This document shows, piece by piece, positions 8,530-17,469 of a stretch of DNA of 21,715 nt (positions are counted from its first letter, which is position 1; every line of letters starts with the position of its first letter). Made by a program: the position numbers and the translations under genes. The notes under the pieces are model-generated. The model ran no database searches, was not told where the DNA came from, and saw only the letters and a list, made by a program, of their open reading frames with translations. Source of the DNA: an uncultured Actinomycetes bacterium (lineage in GTDB: Bacteria; Actinomycetota; Coriobacteriia; Coriobacteriales; RUG844); NCBI GenBank assembly GCA_900313875.1, contig OMSY01000042.1, positions 1 to 21,715 on the forward strand. The letters run 5' to 3'.

Positions 8530-8610
8530 GGTGTGTTTCTGCTTCGTCTAGGGTCCGTCTATGGTACGTCTGCCGCCTCCTCCTCCCGGAAGAAGCGAAG
8601 CTGGTCTCCC

Positions 8611-8616
8611 ATTATA
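8611..8616 (-). promoter_or_regulatory. Possible -10 box before ftsW
   Basis: Perfect TATAAT on the minus strand 4 nt after the murD stop. No matching -35 and no extended -10 TGn are seen at normal spacing, so this is only a candidate internal promoter for ftsW-murG-murC and beyond. It would give a leader of about 75 nt. Confidence 0.3.
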
Positions 8617-8620
8617 CCTG

Positions 8621-10042
8621 TTACAAGCCGTTCACATAGCCCTTGAACACCGATCCGCGTTCCTCGAACCCGCTGAACTCGTCGAATGAGGAGCAGGCGG
8701 GCGAGAGCAGGACGACATCACCGGGCACCGCGATGTCCCGGGCGGCGAGAAGGGCCTCCTTGAGATGGGGCGCCCGGAGAACCTGCACACCACTCCCCTC
8801 GAACGCCCCGGCGAAGCGTCCCTGGGCCTCGCCGAAGCAGACGACCGCCTTGCAGGCCCCGGAGCAGGCACGCACGAGCTCCGTGAGGTCGGTGCCCTTG
8901 TCATGCCCCCCGAGCAGCACGATGAGCGGGTCATCGGGGAAGGCGGTGAGCGCCTTGCCGACCGCATCGGTGTTGGTCGCCTTCGAGTCGTTGAAATACC
9001 GTACCCCGTCCTTGACGCCACAGGGCTCGATGCGGTGCTCGAGCGGCTGGAAGGTGGCCAGCGCCGCCTCGATACCCGCCGGGTCCGCACCGCATTGCAG
9101 CGCGGCGGCACCAGCGGCAAGCGCGTTGACCATGTTGTGCGCACCCTTGATGGCAAGATCGGAGGCAGGGCCGAGGTCGACGGGCTCCTTCCCCGGCAAC
9201 CAGACCCTGAGCCTGCCATCACGGACCGCCGCACTCCCCTCCTCCTCCAGGGAGTCCGGTGCGGTGATGCCCAGCATGCGGATCCCGCCACGCACCGCAA
9301 GGCTGCCCGCATGGGCGGCGGCGCCCTCGTCTGCCATGTCCACGATGGCGAGGGCATCCGGCGAGAGATTGCCGAACAGCTTCATCTTCGCCTCGGCATA
9401 CGCTTCATGCGTGCCGTGCCAGGCAAGATGGTCGGGGGTGATGTTCAGGAGGATGGCCGCCTCCGGCGAGAGGTACCTGGAGGAGGCGAGCTGGAACGAG
9501 GAGAGCTCGGCGACGAGATAGGTTCCCGGTTCGCGTTCCCGCACGGCGGTGATGCAGGGGTCGCCGATGTTCCCGACCGCACGCGCGGCGATACCGCAAC
9601 CCTCGAGCAGATGGGTGGCGAGCACCGTCGTGGTGGTCTTGCCGTTGGTCCCGGTGATACCCACCCAATGCTCGGGAGAGACCCGGTAGGCGAACTCGGG
9701 CTCGGACACGATGTCCCCGCAGACTGCAGCCGCACTCCTGTAGAAACCGCTCAACTGCGAGATACCGGGGCTTGCCACGCAGAGGTCGAAAGGACCCTCG
9801 ACCTCCTCGCCGAAACGCACCTCGACACCCGCATCGATGAAGGGTCTGGCAGCCTCGCGGTTGGACCCGGTATCCGCACCTGCATAGATGACGAAGCCAT
9901 CGAGGAGATCCTCACCGGAGGAGAGCGCCTCGAGGAGGAACCGGGCACATGCCGTGCCACTCACACCCATGCCGAGGATGCATACCCTCCCGAAACGCGG
10001 CCTGGCAGGAAGCGTGGCGAGGAACGCGGGGAAGTCCATCAT
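8621..10042 (-). CDS. murD: UDP-N-acetylmuramoyl-L-alanine--D-glutamate ligase MurD
   Basis: 473-residue cytoplasmic Mur ligase that adds D-Glu to UDP-MurNAc-L-Ala. It has the N-terminal VCILGMGVSGTACARFL, the P-loop GTNGKTTTT (131-139), GNIGDP (157-162), AELSSFQL (178-185), ITPDHLAWHG (201-210) and the region AEAKMKLF with the lysine expected to be carbamylated. The C-terminal domain shows HRIEPCGVKDGVRYFNDSKATN and LGGHDKG, both typical. Start is one of two adjacent ATG codons, with AAGGAG 11 nt upstream; the gene begins 16 nt after the mraY stop. Length is within the family range. Confidence 0.96.
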   Translation of the reverse strand: MMDFPAFLATLPARPRFGRVCILGMGVSGTACARFLLEALSSGEDLLDGFVIYAGADTGSNREAARPFIDAGVEVRFGEEVEGPFDLCVASPGISQLSGFYRSAAAVCGDIVSEPEFAYRVSPEHWVGITGTNGKTTTTVLATHLLEGCGIAARAVGNIGDPCITAVREREPGTYLVAELSSFQLASSRYLSPEAAILLNITPDHLAWHGTHEAYAEAKMKLFGNLSPDALAIVDMADEGAAAHAGSLAVRGGIRMLGITAPDSLEEEGSAAVRDGRLRVWLPGKEPVDLGPASDLAIKGAHNMVNALAAGAAALQCGADPAGIEAALATFQPLEHRIEPCGVKDGVRYFNDSKATNTDAVGKALTAFPDDPLIVLLGGHDKGTDLTELVRACSGACKAVVCFGEAQGRFAGAFEGSGVQVLRAPHLKEALLAARDIAVPGDVVLLSPACSSFDEFSGFEERGSVFKGYVNGL

Positions 10043-10058
10043 GAGACTGGCATCTCCT

Positions 10059-11096
10059 TCAGAGCGAATGGGCGAAGAACAGGGCGAATCCCAGGCAGGC
10101 GAACATGCCGGTCACGATCCAGAAGCGGATGACGACCTTGGTCTCCGTCCATCCTTTCTTCTCGAAATGATGATGGAGCGGCGCCATGAGGAACACGCGT
10201 TTGCGCGTGCGCTTGAAGTGCACCACCTGGATGATGACGGAAAGGGCCTCGATGATGAAGATGCCCCCGATGATGAGCGAGAAGAGCTCGGTCTTGGTCA
10301 TGACGGCGATGGCGGCAAGCGCCGCACCGAGGGCAAGCGACCCGGTGTCACCCATGAAGATGTCCGCGGGATAGCAGTTGAACCAGATGAAGCCGATGCA
10401 ACCACCGGCAAGAGCGGCGGCGAACAGCGCCATGTCGAGTTGGTCGGTGCGGAACGCGATGGCGGCCATGATCCCCATGGCGATCATCACCGTACCCCCC
10501 GCGAGGCCATCGAGACCGTCGGTGAGGTTGACGGCGTTGGACATACCGGCCATGAGCAGGAAGATGAAGATGAGGTAAAGCCACGGGATCCTGATGCCCC
10601 CGTCCGACAACGGGATCGTCGTCGTGAGGACCCCGAGGTCGATCCCCCTGCCACTGAAGACCTCGGTGACCACGGGGCTGATGTTGCACAGGTTCACGGC
10701 GACAAGGCAGAACAGCGTCGAGATGGCCGCCTGCCCGATGAGCTTGGCATGAGGCGTGAGGCCGAGGGAACGTGCATGGGCGACGCTCGAGACATCATCC
10801 ACGAAACCGAGCACCCCCGTGAGCAGCGTCGCCGATATCGCAAGAAGGCTCGGCAGGTCGGGGCGTGCGAACAGGAACGTCGTGATGCTCACCGAGAGCA
10901 GGATGATGATGCCCCCCATCGTCGGCGTGCCCTGCTTCACAAGATGGCGCTGCGGTCCATCGGCGCGCACCTGCTGGCCGATATGACGCGCATGCAGGAA
11001 GCGGATGAACAACGGAAGCAGGACGATCGTGATGAGCATCGCCACCAGCGCTGCGAGGAAGACCTGGAAGGTCGGGAAACTCGAGGCTACCGTCAT
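10059..11096 (-). CDS. mraY: Phospho-MurNAc-pentapeptide translocase MraY
   Basis: 345-residue integral membrane enzyme that transfers phospho-MurNAc-pentapeptide from UDP to undecaprenyl phosphate, giving lipid I. About ten hydrophobic segments are present. The catalytic motifs are the Asp pair in GFVDDVSSVAHARSLGL (D100, D101), NAVNLTDGLDGLAGG (187-201), GDTGSLALG (249-257) and the conserved histidine motif APLHHHFEKKGW (305-316). The start was set at the ATG 1 nt after the murF stop (TGAGATG), which gives the normal family N-terminus; the reading frame runs further upstream inside murF, but that part is Ser/Arg-rich shadow sequence. Confidence 0.96.
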   Translation of the reverse strand: MTVASSFPTFQVFLAALVAMLITIVLLPLFIRFLHARHIGQQVRADGPQRHLVKQGTPTMGGIIILLSVSITTFLFARPDLPSLLAISATLLTGVLGFVDDVSSVAHARSLGLTPHAKLIGQAAISTLFCLVAVNLCNISPVVTEVFSGRGIDLGVLTTTIPLSDGGIRIPWLYLIFIFLLMAGMSNAVNLTDGLDGLAGGTVMIAMGIMAAIAFRTDQLDMALFAAALAGGCIGFIWFNCYPADIFMGDTGSLALGAALAAIAVMTKTELFSLIIGGIFIIEALSVIIQVVHFKRTRKRVFLMAPLHHHFEKKGWTETKVVIRFWIVTGMFACLGFALFFAHSL

Positions 11097-11097
11097 C

Positions 11098-12525
11098 TCA
11101 ATCCACCAACCCCTCCACGATGCGTTCGAGTCCCATCGCATGGGAGGCCTTGACGAACAGGACGTCGCCCTCCATCGCGATCGAGCGCAGAAGCGCGATA
11201 GCCTCATCGGTGGTGTCGAACTGGAAGATCGAATCGGCCTTGAGGCCTGCATTGCATGCAGCCGATGCGATGTTGCGCGACAAGCGCCCGACGCAGACGA
11301 GGAGGTCGACACCACGCCGTGCGACCAGCTCCCCTATCCTACGATGCATCGACACGGAATCCGCCCCCAGCTCGCCCATGTCGCCGAGCACGGCGATGCG
11401 GCGACCGTCGGCCTTGATCGAGGCAAGGGTCTCGAGCCCCGCCGCCATCGATTCGGGATTCGCGTTGTAGGCATCGTTGATGACCGTGATGCCACCATGG
11501 CCATGGACGACCTCCATGCGCATCCCCGTGACCTGCACGCCTTGCGCGAAGGCCTGCTCCACCCGGTCGGACCCGATGCCGAGCGCGTAGGCGACCGCGA
11601 TGGCGGCAAGCGCGTTGCGCGCATTGTGCTTGCCGGGGATGGGAAGATGTACCTCGAACGATTGCTCGTCGGGAAGCTCGGCGCAAAACGTCGGGCAGGC
11701 ATCGTCATCGAGCACGAGCCCCGTGCCCCGGATGGTGCAGCGGTCCGAGAACCCGTAGGTGATGACCCCGCATCCCTTGGGATGGCAGAACCGGTCGATG
11801 AGGAACGGTGTGAAATCATCATCACCACAGAGGATGGCGATCCCGCCGTTGTCCGGAAGGCCGGCGATCATCTCGCCCTTGGCGAGGGCGATGTTGCGCC
11901 GGCTGCCGAGCAGCTCCATATGGCTTGCGCCGATGTTGGTGATGACGGCGATGTCAGGACGGACGAACGAGCAGAGCTGCTCGATCTGATGGAAGCCCCG
12001 CATCCCCATCTCGACGACGAGCGCCTGCGTGCGGTCATCTGCGGCGAAGACGGTCTGGGGAACCCCGAGCTCGTTGTTGTGGTTCTTCTCGGTCGCAACG
12101 GTCACGAGCGTCGAGGAGAGCACCGAGGCGATGAGGTCCTTGGTCGTCGTCTTGCCACTCGACCCCGTCACGCCGATGACCCGGGCCCCGAGCCGGTCAC
12201 GGTACCAGCCCGCCAAGGTGGCGAGCGTGGCATGCGCATCCTCGGTGAAGACGATGTGCGATTCGAACTCGCCCGCCTGCGCACGCAGGGCAGCGGAGGG
12301 CTCCCGGGTCGCGATGACGAGCGGACTGCCTGCCTGCAACGCCTTGAAGATGAAGTCGTTGCCGTCGACATGCTCACCGGGCAACGCGACGAAGATGCTC
12401 TGGTCGGTGACCTCACGCGAGTCCCAGCATAGGTGCGTGACCCGACGGGGAGGACGCGCGTAGGGAGGCTGTGAAGGAGCCTCGCCCAGGACGGCGAGCA
12501 ACGCGTTGACTTCGATGGGCATCAT
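11098..12525 (-). CDS. murF: UDP-MurNAc-tripeptide--D-Ala-D-Ala ligase MurF
   Basis: 475-residue cytoplasmic Mur ligase that adds D-Ala-D-Ala to finish UDP-MurNAc-pentapeptide. Seen are the N-terminal CWDSREVTDQSIFVALPGEH typical of MurE/MurF, the P-loop GSSGKTTT (121-128), NHNNELGVP (148-156), VVEMGMRGFHQIEQL (170-184), HNARNALAAIAVAYALG and NDAYNANPESM in the central and C-terminal domains. The start is one of two adjacent ATGs; the first overlaps the murE stop as ATGA. GAGGAG lies about 11 nt upstream inside the end of murE. The product feeds MraY, whose gene follows 1 nt after the stop. Confidence 0.96.
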   Translation of the reverse strand: MMPIEVNALLAVLGEAPSQPPYARPPRRVTHLCWDSREVTDQSIFVALPGEHVDGNDFIFKALQAGSPLVIATREPSAALRAQAGEFESHIVFTEDAHATLATLAGWYRDRLGARVIGVTGSSGKTTTKDLIASVLSSTLVTVATEKNHNNELGVPQTVFAADDRTQALVVEMGMRGFHQIEQLCSFVRPDIAVITNIGASHMELLGSRRNIALAKGEMIAGLPDNGGIAILCGDDDFTPFLIDRFCHPKGCGVITYGFSDRCTIRGTGLVLDDDACPTFCAELPDEQSFEVHLPIPGKHNARNALAAIAVAYALGIGSDRVEQAFAQGVQVTGMRMEVVHGHGGITVINDAYNANPESMAAGLETLASIKADGRRIAVLGDMGELGADSVSMHRRIGELVARRGVDLLVCVGRLSRNIASAACNAGLKADSIFQFDTTDEAIALLRSIAMEGDVLFVKASHAMGLERIVEGLVD

Positions 12526-13988
12526 AGGCGGTCGAGCTCCTCACCGGCGACGAGACGGTCATCGAAATCGATGGTCCTGTCGCCGAGTATCTGATAGTCC
12601 TCATGCCCCTTCCCCGCGATGAGGATGCAATCACCCGGCTGCGCCAGGTGGATGGCGGCGCGGATGGCGGACCGACGGTCGGGCTGCACCTCGACCTGCG
12701 AGGACGCACCCTCCATACCGGGAAGGATATCGGCGATGATGGCCTCGGGGTCCTCGCTGCGGGGATTGTCGCTCGTGACGATGGCGATGTCCGCCTTCGT
12801 CGCGGCAGCACCCATCTTGGGGCGCTTCCCGCGGTCCCGGTCCCCACCGCATCCGAACACGACGATGGTCCTCCCCTGCGCGACCTCCTCGACGACGTCG
12901 AGGGCCTTGATGAGGGCATCGGGGGTATGGGCGTAGTCGACGAGCACGGTGATCCCATGCCGTTCCCCGCCCGGCACACGCTCGAGCCTGCCCGGTGCGT
13001 GCGGGGCGCGTGCGAGCGCGGACACGATCGTGTCGAGGGGGATGCCGAGCTCGAGGCAGATCGTGATGGCGAGCACGGCATTGCTCACGTTGAAGCGGCC
13101 GACGAGTGGGATGCTGACCTCGGTACGCCCCTCCCCATGGAGGAGCGTGAACCGGGTATCCTTCCCCGAGTAACGCATGTCCACCGCGCGGATATCGGCA
13201 TCCTCCGCAAAGCCGCAGGTGACCACCGTATGACCCGCCTTGCGCGCAGCTTCCACCACACGGCGCCCATATCCATCATCGATGCAGACGGCGCAGGAAC
13301 CCACCTCGTGACCTTCGAACAGCCTCAGCTTGCAGGCGAAGTACTCCTCGAGCGTGTGGTGATAGTCGAGGTGGTCCTGCGTGAGGTTGGTGAACGCCGC
13401 AACGGCGAACCGGGTACCGATGACGCGGTCGAGATCGAGCCCCTGCGAGGAGACCTCCATGACCGCGGTGTCGACACCGGCATCGACCATGTCGGCGAGC
13501 AGGTGCTGGAGGTCGAGCGACTCGGGCGTCGTATGCTTGGAGGGAAGATGCTCGTCGGCGATGCGCGTCTCGACCGTGCCGATGAGCCCGGTCCTGTGCG
13601 CTGCCATGCGGGCGACCCACTCGACCAGATAGGTCGTCGTGGTCTTGCCGTTCGTGCCGGTGATGCCGACGAGGGCCAGATGCTCGGATGGATACCCGAA
13701 AAACGCCGCGGAGGCCTCCGCGAGCGCCTTGCGGGAATCATCCACGATGAACTGGGGGACATCGAGGTCGAGCGCATGCTCGCAGACGAGAGCCGCGGCA
13801 CCACGTGCGACCGCATCGGGGGCATAGTCATGTCCATCCGCCTTGAAACCCACGACGCAGAAGAACACATCCCCAGGCTGCACCTGGTTGGAAGCGTACG
13901 CGATGCCACCGACCTCGAGGTCGTCTGCCGCATCCGAGGTGTAACCGACCTCACGCAGCAGGGTCGCCATCGTCTTGCGAGCTGTCAT
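12522..13988 (-). CDS. murE: UDP-MurNAc-tripeptide synthetase MurE (meso-DAP type)
   Basis: 488-residue cytoplasmic Mur ligase adding the third residue of the stem peptide. It has the P-loop GTNGKTTTT (111-119), EVSSQGLDLDRV (178-189), the carbamylated-lysine region YFACKLRLF (K220), VDYAHTPDAL (350-359) and FGCGGDRDRGKRP (378-390). DNPR at 407-410 is the motif that in known MurE enzymes reads the free end of meso-diaminopimelate, so a DAP-type wall is inferred. The ATG at 13988 has GGGAGGG 5 nt upstream and matches family starts; longer readings (ATGs at 14006 and 14024, or up to 14114 inside ftsI) have poorer sites. The 122 bp between ftsI and murE show no clear promoter. Confidence 0.96.
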   Translation of the reverse strand: MTARKTMATLLREVGYTSDAADDLEVGGIAYASNQVQPGDVFFCVVGFKADGHDYAPDAVARGAAALVCEHALDLDVPQFIVDDSRKALAEASAAFFGYPSEHLALVGITGTNGKTTTTYLVEWVARMAAHRTGLIGTVETRIADEHLPSKHTTPESLDLQHLLADMVDAGVDTAVMEVSSQGLDLDRVIGTRFAVAAFTNLTQDHLDYHHTLEEYFACKLRLFEGHEVGSCAVCIDDGYGRRVVEAARKAGHTVVTCGFAEDADIRAVDMRYSGKDTRFTLLHGEGRTEVSIPLVGRFNVSNAVLAITICLELGIPLDTIVSALARAPHAPGRLERVPGGERHGITVLVDYAHTPDALIKALDVVEEVAQGRTIVVFGCGGDRDRGKRPKMGAAATKADIAIVTSDNPRSEDPEAIIADILPGMEGASSQVEVQPDRRSAIRAAIHLAQPGDCILIAGKGHEDYQILGDRTIDFDDRLVAGEELDRL

Positions 13989-13993
13989 GTCGT

Positions 13994-14000
13994 CCCTCCC
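13994..14000 (-). promoter_or_regulatory. Ribosome binding site that decides the murE start
   Basis: GGGAGGG on the minus strand, 5 nt before the ATG at 13988. The competing upstream ATG at 14006 has its GAGGAG directly abutting the start codon, which is too close. Confidence 0.55.
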
Positions 14001-14110
14001 GGACATCTCCTCAAACCGGTTCATACTAGCGCATGCCCCCGCTCTCCGCACAGTACCACACGAAACCTCCCCTTGTTCACCAGCAAACGGCATGCCCTGC
14101 CCCACAGACC

Positions 14111-15970
14111 TCACGCAGGCGCAAGCTTCATGTGCTTGGCCACATAGCTCATGACCTGCGAGAAGGTCCAGGTTCCCTTGGTGCCGGGGCCTGCGTTGTA
14201 GATGGAGACCGAGCAGACGAGCTTCGAGGAGGTGTTGGGGAGGTATCCGATGAACCCCACGTTCGACTTGCTCTTCGTGTAGGTCCCGGTCTCCTCATCG
14301 AGATACTGGGCAGTCGCGGTCTTGCCGGCAGCGGTGTACCCGTAGACCTTGGCGGTCTTGCCGGTGCCGTTGGCGACGACCTGCTCGAGCATGTAGGTGA
14401 CCTCCTCGGCCGTCTGCGCACTGACCGGCTGCGAGGTGGGCCAATCGATGGTCTCATCGGAACCGGGCTTGCTCAGCAGGAAATGCGGCGTGCACATGAC
14501 GCCCTCGTTCGCGAAGACGCCGAAGGCCCGTGCCATCTGCAACGAGTTCGCGGAAAGCCCCTGACCGAACGGCAGGTTCTGACCGGTGACGCCGTTCCAC
14601 TGGGATGGTTCGGCGAGCAGCCCGGTGGCCTCACCCGGGAAATCCACCCCACAGCTCTCCCCGAACCCGAACGCCTTCATGTAGTTGTAGAAGGTCTCGT
14701 CGCCGATGGTCCGTTCCACGAGGTCGATACCGATGTTTGACGAACGCTCGATGATCTCCGTGAGACTGATATGGAGGTCACCATGGGTGTCATCGTCACG
14801 GATGATGACATCGTAGACCGGAAGCTCGGAGGGGACATCGAACATCGTGTCGACCTCCACCTTGTCCTCGTTGAGCGCTGCAGCTGCAGTGACCGCCTTG
14901 AACGTCGAGCCCGGCTCGAATGCCTTGGTGACGGCGGTGCAGCGTTTGGTCGCATCGTCTGAGTTGCGCACATCGTCCGGGTCGGGCAGAGGCGCGGAGG
15001 CACAGGCATAGATCTCACCTGTCGCCGCATCATACAACACCACATTGCCACCCTCGGCCCCGCAGGTCTCGACGTAATCCGCAAGGCATTGCTCGGCATG
15101 ACGCTGGAGCTCGAGATCGATCGTGCAGACGATATCATGTCCGTCGACTGGGTCGACCTGTTCCGCCTTGCCCCCCTCGATGGGGACGTTGCTCCCACGG
15201 ACGGTCTCCACCTGCCGCGAGCCATCGGTTCCGCGGAGCACATCATCATATTGCGCCTCCAACCCGGAGAGCGCCTCACCATCGGAGTTGAGCAGACCGA
15301 CGACCTGCACCGCGGTCGCCCCGTTGGGGAACACGCGCTTGTAGTCCGGGGTGAAGGCAAGTCCCTTGATGTCAAGCTCCATGATCTGCTCTGCGATCTC
15401 GAGATCGCACTGGCGCTTGACGTAGCAGAACCTGTTCTCCTTGTCGGCAAGAAGCCCGAAGAGCTCTTCGCGCTTGTTGGCGATGGCCGTCTCACGGTCC
15501 ACGGGGGTGGGCGTGGGGCTGGGTGTCTCCTCCCCTTCCTCCTCATCTTCGGGAGTCGGGGTGGGAGTGGGGGTGGGAACAGGGCTCACGATGGCCCCGT
15601 CGGAATCGTCATTCGAGGGAATCCCGTCGGCTTCCACGAGCAGTGGGGCAAGCTTGTCGACAGCGTCCTGCACATCATCGATCTGCGAGGGATCCGCGCT
15701 GATGGTCCTGCATTCGACGGTCGTGGCGAGTACCGTGCCGTTGCGGTCGTAGATGGTTCCCCGCCGGGCGGGCAAGGTGAGCGTCTTGCCGGAATGCTGG
15801 TACGAGGCGGACTCGGAATAGGACCCGTGCCTGATGACCTGGACATAGAACAGGCGCAGGAGCAGGAGTGCTGCAAGGGCGATGAAGAACGTCCAGACCC
15901 AAGGACCCCGGCTCGAGGACACCTCAGGGGACGCGGCACCCCGGGAACCGTTCCCCCTCATCCGCGCCAT
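14111..15970 (-). CDS. ftsI: Septal class B penicillin-binding protein (FtsI/PBP3)
   Basis: 619 residues. A short basic cytoplasmic tail is followed by one membrane anchor (about 23-43), the pedestal domain with ARRGTIYDRNGTVLATT (68-84), an unusual acidic Pro/Thr-rich insert (about 127-160, PTPTPTPTPEDEEEGEE), and the transpeptidase domain. Active-site motifs are STFK (355-358, catalytic S355), SSN (410-412) and KTA (550-552) in AAGKTATAQ, where KTG is the rule. It cross-links septal peptidoglycan outside the membrane and pairs with FtsW. No PASTA domain follows. The gene starts 5 nt after the ftsL stop, with GAGGG close to the ATG. FtsI is preferred over other class B PBPs because of position in the cluster. 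Confidence 0.95.
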   Translation of the reverse strand: MARMRGNGSRGAASPEVSSSRGPWVWTFFIALAALLLLRLFYVQVIRHGSYSESASYQHSGKTLTLPARRGTIYDRNGTVLATTVECRTISADPSQIDDVQDAVDKLAPLLVEADGIPSNDDSDGAIVSPVPTPTPTPTPEDEEEGEETPSPTPTPVDRETAIANKREELFGLLADKENRFCYVKRQCDLEIAEQIMELDIKGLAFTPDYKRVFPNGATAVQVVGLLNSDGEALSGLEAQYDDVLRGTDGSRQVETVRGSNVPIEGGKAEQVDPVDGHDIVCTIDLELQRHAEQCLADYVETCGAEGGNVVLYDAATGEIYACASAPLPDPDDVRNSDDATKRCTAVTKAFEPGSTFKAVTAAAALNEDKVEVDTMFDVPSELPVYDVIIRDDDTHGDLHISLTEIIERSSNIGIDLVERTIGDETFYNYMKAFGFGESCGVDFPGEATGLLAEPSQWNGVTGQNLPFGQGLSANSLQMARAFGVFANEGVMCTPHFLLSKPGSDETIDWPTSQPVSAQTAEEVTYMLEQVVANGTGKTAKVYGYTAAGKTATAQYLDEETGTYTKSKSNVGFIGYLPNTSSKLVCSVSIYNAGPGTKGTWTFSQVMSYVAKHMKLAPA

Positions 15971-15975
15971 GGCCC

Positions 15976-16467
15976 TCAGTCCCCGGACAGGAGGTCCATC
16001 TCGTCATCCGAATCCCCGACGACGTAGGCGGAGAACGTACCCGTTATGGAGATGTCGCCCTTGGAATCGGTGGCGACGACATCATCGGAAAGATACAGGT
16101 AGTTGCCCGAGACACGCTCGGTCATCCCAAGCTTCCCCTCGGCAACCGAGGAGATGCGGTCGGGTGAATAGAGCTCTGCCTGCTCGGATTCGAGTAGGGT
16201 ACCCTCGGTACGCAGGGTGTTCACATCGGCAAGCTTGGACGCGTTCTGGGTCTGCAGGTCCGCGCTGGCGGCAGTGACCGCCACACGTGCGATCCCGATG
16301 ACGGCGAGCATCAGCAGGATGACGATGACGCCCCTGACCAGACTCCAGAGCGAGGGGTCGACGTCTTGACGTGGAACCGTGCGCTCATCGTTGGTGAGGA
16401 CCCTGAGGCCATCGTATCTGGGTGCACGTTGCGTGTTGTCGCGATACGCGCGTGCTGCCTGAGCCAT
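15976..16467 (-). CDS. ftsL: FtsL-like septum formation protein
   Basis: 163-residue bitopic protein: polar cytoplasmic N-terminus (1-43), one membrane segment (about 44-66), a heptad-like outer stretch (about 68-100) and the motif LYSPDRISSVAEGKLGM (99-115), which matches the short helix seen at the end of FtsL/DivIC coiled coils. A 45-residue acidic tail follows, longer than in most FtsL proteins. FtsL joins FtsQ and FtsB/DivIC and helps switch on FtsW-FtsI. The call rests on topology, motif and position between rsmH and ftsI; sequence is poorly conserved in this family. GGAGG lies 6 nt before the ATG. Confidence 0.85.
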   Translation of the reverse strand: MAQAARAYRDNTQRAPRYDGLRVLTNDERTVPRQDVDPSLWSLVRGVIVILLMLAVIGIARVAVTAASADLQTQNASKLADVNTLRTEGTLLESEQAELYSPDRISSVAEGKLGMTERVSGNYLYLSDDVVATDSKGDISITGTFSAYVVGDSDDEMDLLSGD

Positions 16468-16497
16468 ACGCAGCCTCCCTCCTCGTGCATTCGACGG

Positions 16498-17469
16498 TCA
16501 TCGACCGTCCTGGTCCAGTTTTCGGGCAACACGCATCCGTGCGGACCGTGCCCGAGGATTCCGCTCCACCTCCTCGTCGCCCGCCATGATCGGCTTACGT
16601 GTCATGATCTGCAATACCGGCTTGTTGCCACACACGCAGACCGGGAGGTCCGGTGGGCAGGTACATCCCTGGGACAATCTTGAGAAGCACTCTTTCACGA
16701 TGCGGTCCTCGAGCGAGTGATAGCTGATGACCACGATACGACCCCCTGGCAGCAGCCAACGCACGGCGGCGTCAAGCCCCTGCCTGAGCATGTCGAGCTC
16801 CTGGTTGACCTCGATGCGCAAGGCCTGGAACGTGCGCCTTGCCGGATGACCCCCCTTGCGTCGCGCAGATGCGGGGATCGCATCCTTCACGATGGCGACG
16901 AGCTGGTCCGCGGTCTCGATCTTCGACGTGGCGCGTGCCTTGACCACGAACTGGGCGATGCGCGATGCCCATCGCTCCTCACCGTAGTCGCGAAAGATCC
17001 GGGTGAGGTCTGCTACGTCATAGGTGTTGATGACCTCTGCTGCCGTTTTGGTGTGTTTCCCCGGATCCATACGCATGTCCAGGCGGGCATCCCCGTGATA
17101 GGAGAAGCCGCGCTCGTGGAAGTCGAGCTGGGGCGAGCTGACGCCCAGGTCGAACAGGATGGCGTCAATCCCGGGGACCTCTGCTGTGATAAGGAGTTCG
17201 TCTAGGTCCCCGAAATTGCCGCGCAAAAGAAGTGGCTGCATGTGTGGTGCGATTGCGGAGAGCTGCTCGGCAGCCGCATCCAGGGCCGCTTGGTCCTGGT
17301 CGATGCCGATGAGCAGACCGCTTGGTGCGATTCTGGCTTCCACTTCTCGAGAGTGTCCCGCCCCGCCCAAGGTGCAGTCGACGAACGTATCCCCTTCATG
17401 GAGATCGAGCGCCTCGAGCACCTCGTCGAGGAGGACCGGGATATGCCGGTATTCAGATGTCAAGCTCAT
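16498..17469 (-). CDS. rsmH: 16S rRNA m4C1402 methyltransferase RsmH (MraW)
   Basis: 323-residue SAM-dependent enzyme that methylates N4 of C1402 in the decoding centre of 16S rRNA. Family motifs: HIPVLLDEVLEAL (9-21), DCTLGGAGHS (31-40), GIDQDQAALD (55-64), FDLGVSSPQLD (106-116), RGFSYHGDARLDMRMD (120-135), DYGEERWASRIA (161-172), KGGHPARRTFQALRIEVNQEL (205-225), ISYHSLEDRIVK (248-259) and RNPRARSARMRVA near the end. A Cys cluster (C269, C271, C278, C280) is also typical. The start chosen overlaps the mraZ stop as ATGA; a longer reading into mraZ adds 28 residues with no family match. Confidence 0.97.
   Translation of the reverse strand: MSLTSEYRHIPVLLDEVLEALDLHEGDTFVDCTLGGAGHSREVEARIAPSGLLIGIDQDQAALDAAAEQLSAIAPHMQPLLLRGNFGDLDELLITAEVPGIDAILFDLGVSSPQLDFHERGFSYHGDARLDMRMDPGKHTKTAAEVINTYDVADLTRIFRDYGEERWASRIAQFVVKARATSKIETADQLVAIVKDAIPASARRKGGHPARRTFQALRIEVNQELDMLRQGLDAAVRWLLPGGRIVVISYHSLEDRIVKECFSRLSQGCTCPPDLPVCVCGNKPVLQIMTRKPIMAGDEEVERNPRARSARMRVARKLDQDGR

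Noticed and set aside
8572..8588. Shine-Dalgarno-like GGGAGGAGGAGG tract before ftsW as evidence for an extra small gene
   Set aside because: No ATG, GTG or TTG follows at usable spacing, and an in-frame stop lies between it and ftsW.
11097..11315. Upstream extension of mraY by 73 codons
   Set aside because: The added part is a Ser/Arg-rich shadow of murF, and the ATG at 11096 gives the normal MraY start.
13989..14114. Longer MurE start inside the end of ftsI
   Set aside because: The ATG at 13988 has the best ribosome binding site and matches family N-termini; the extra 42 residues look unlike MurE.
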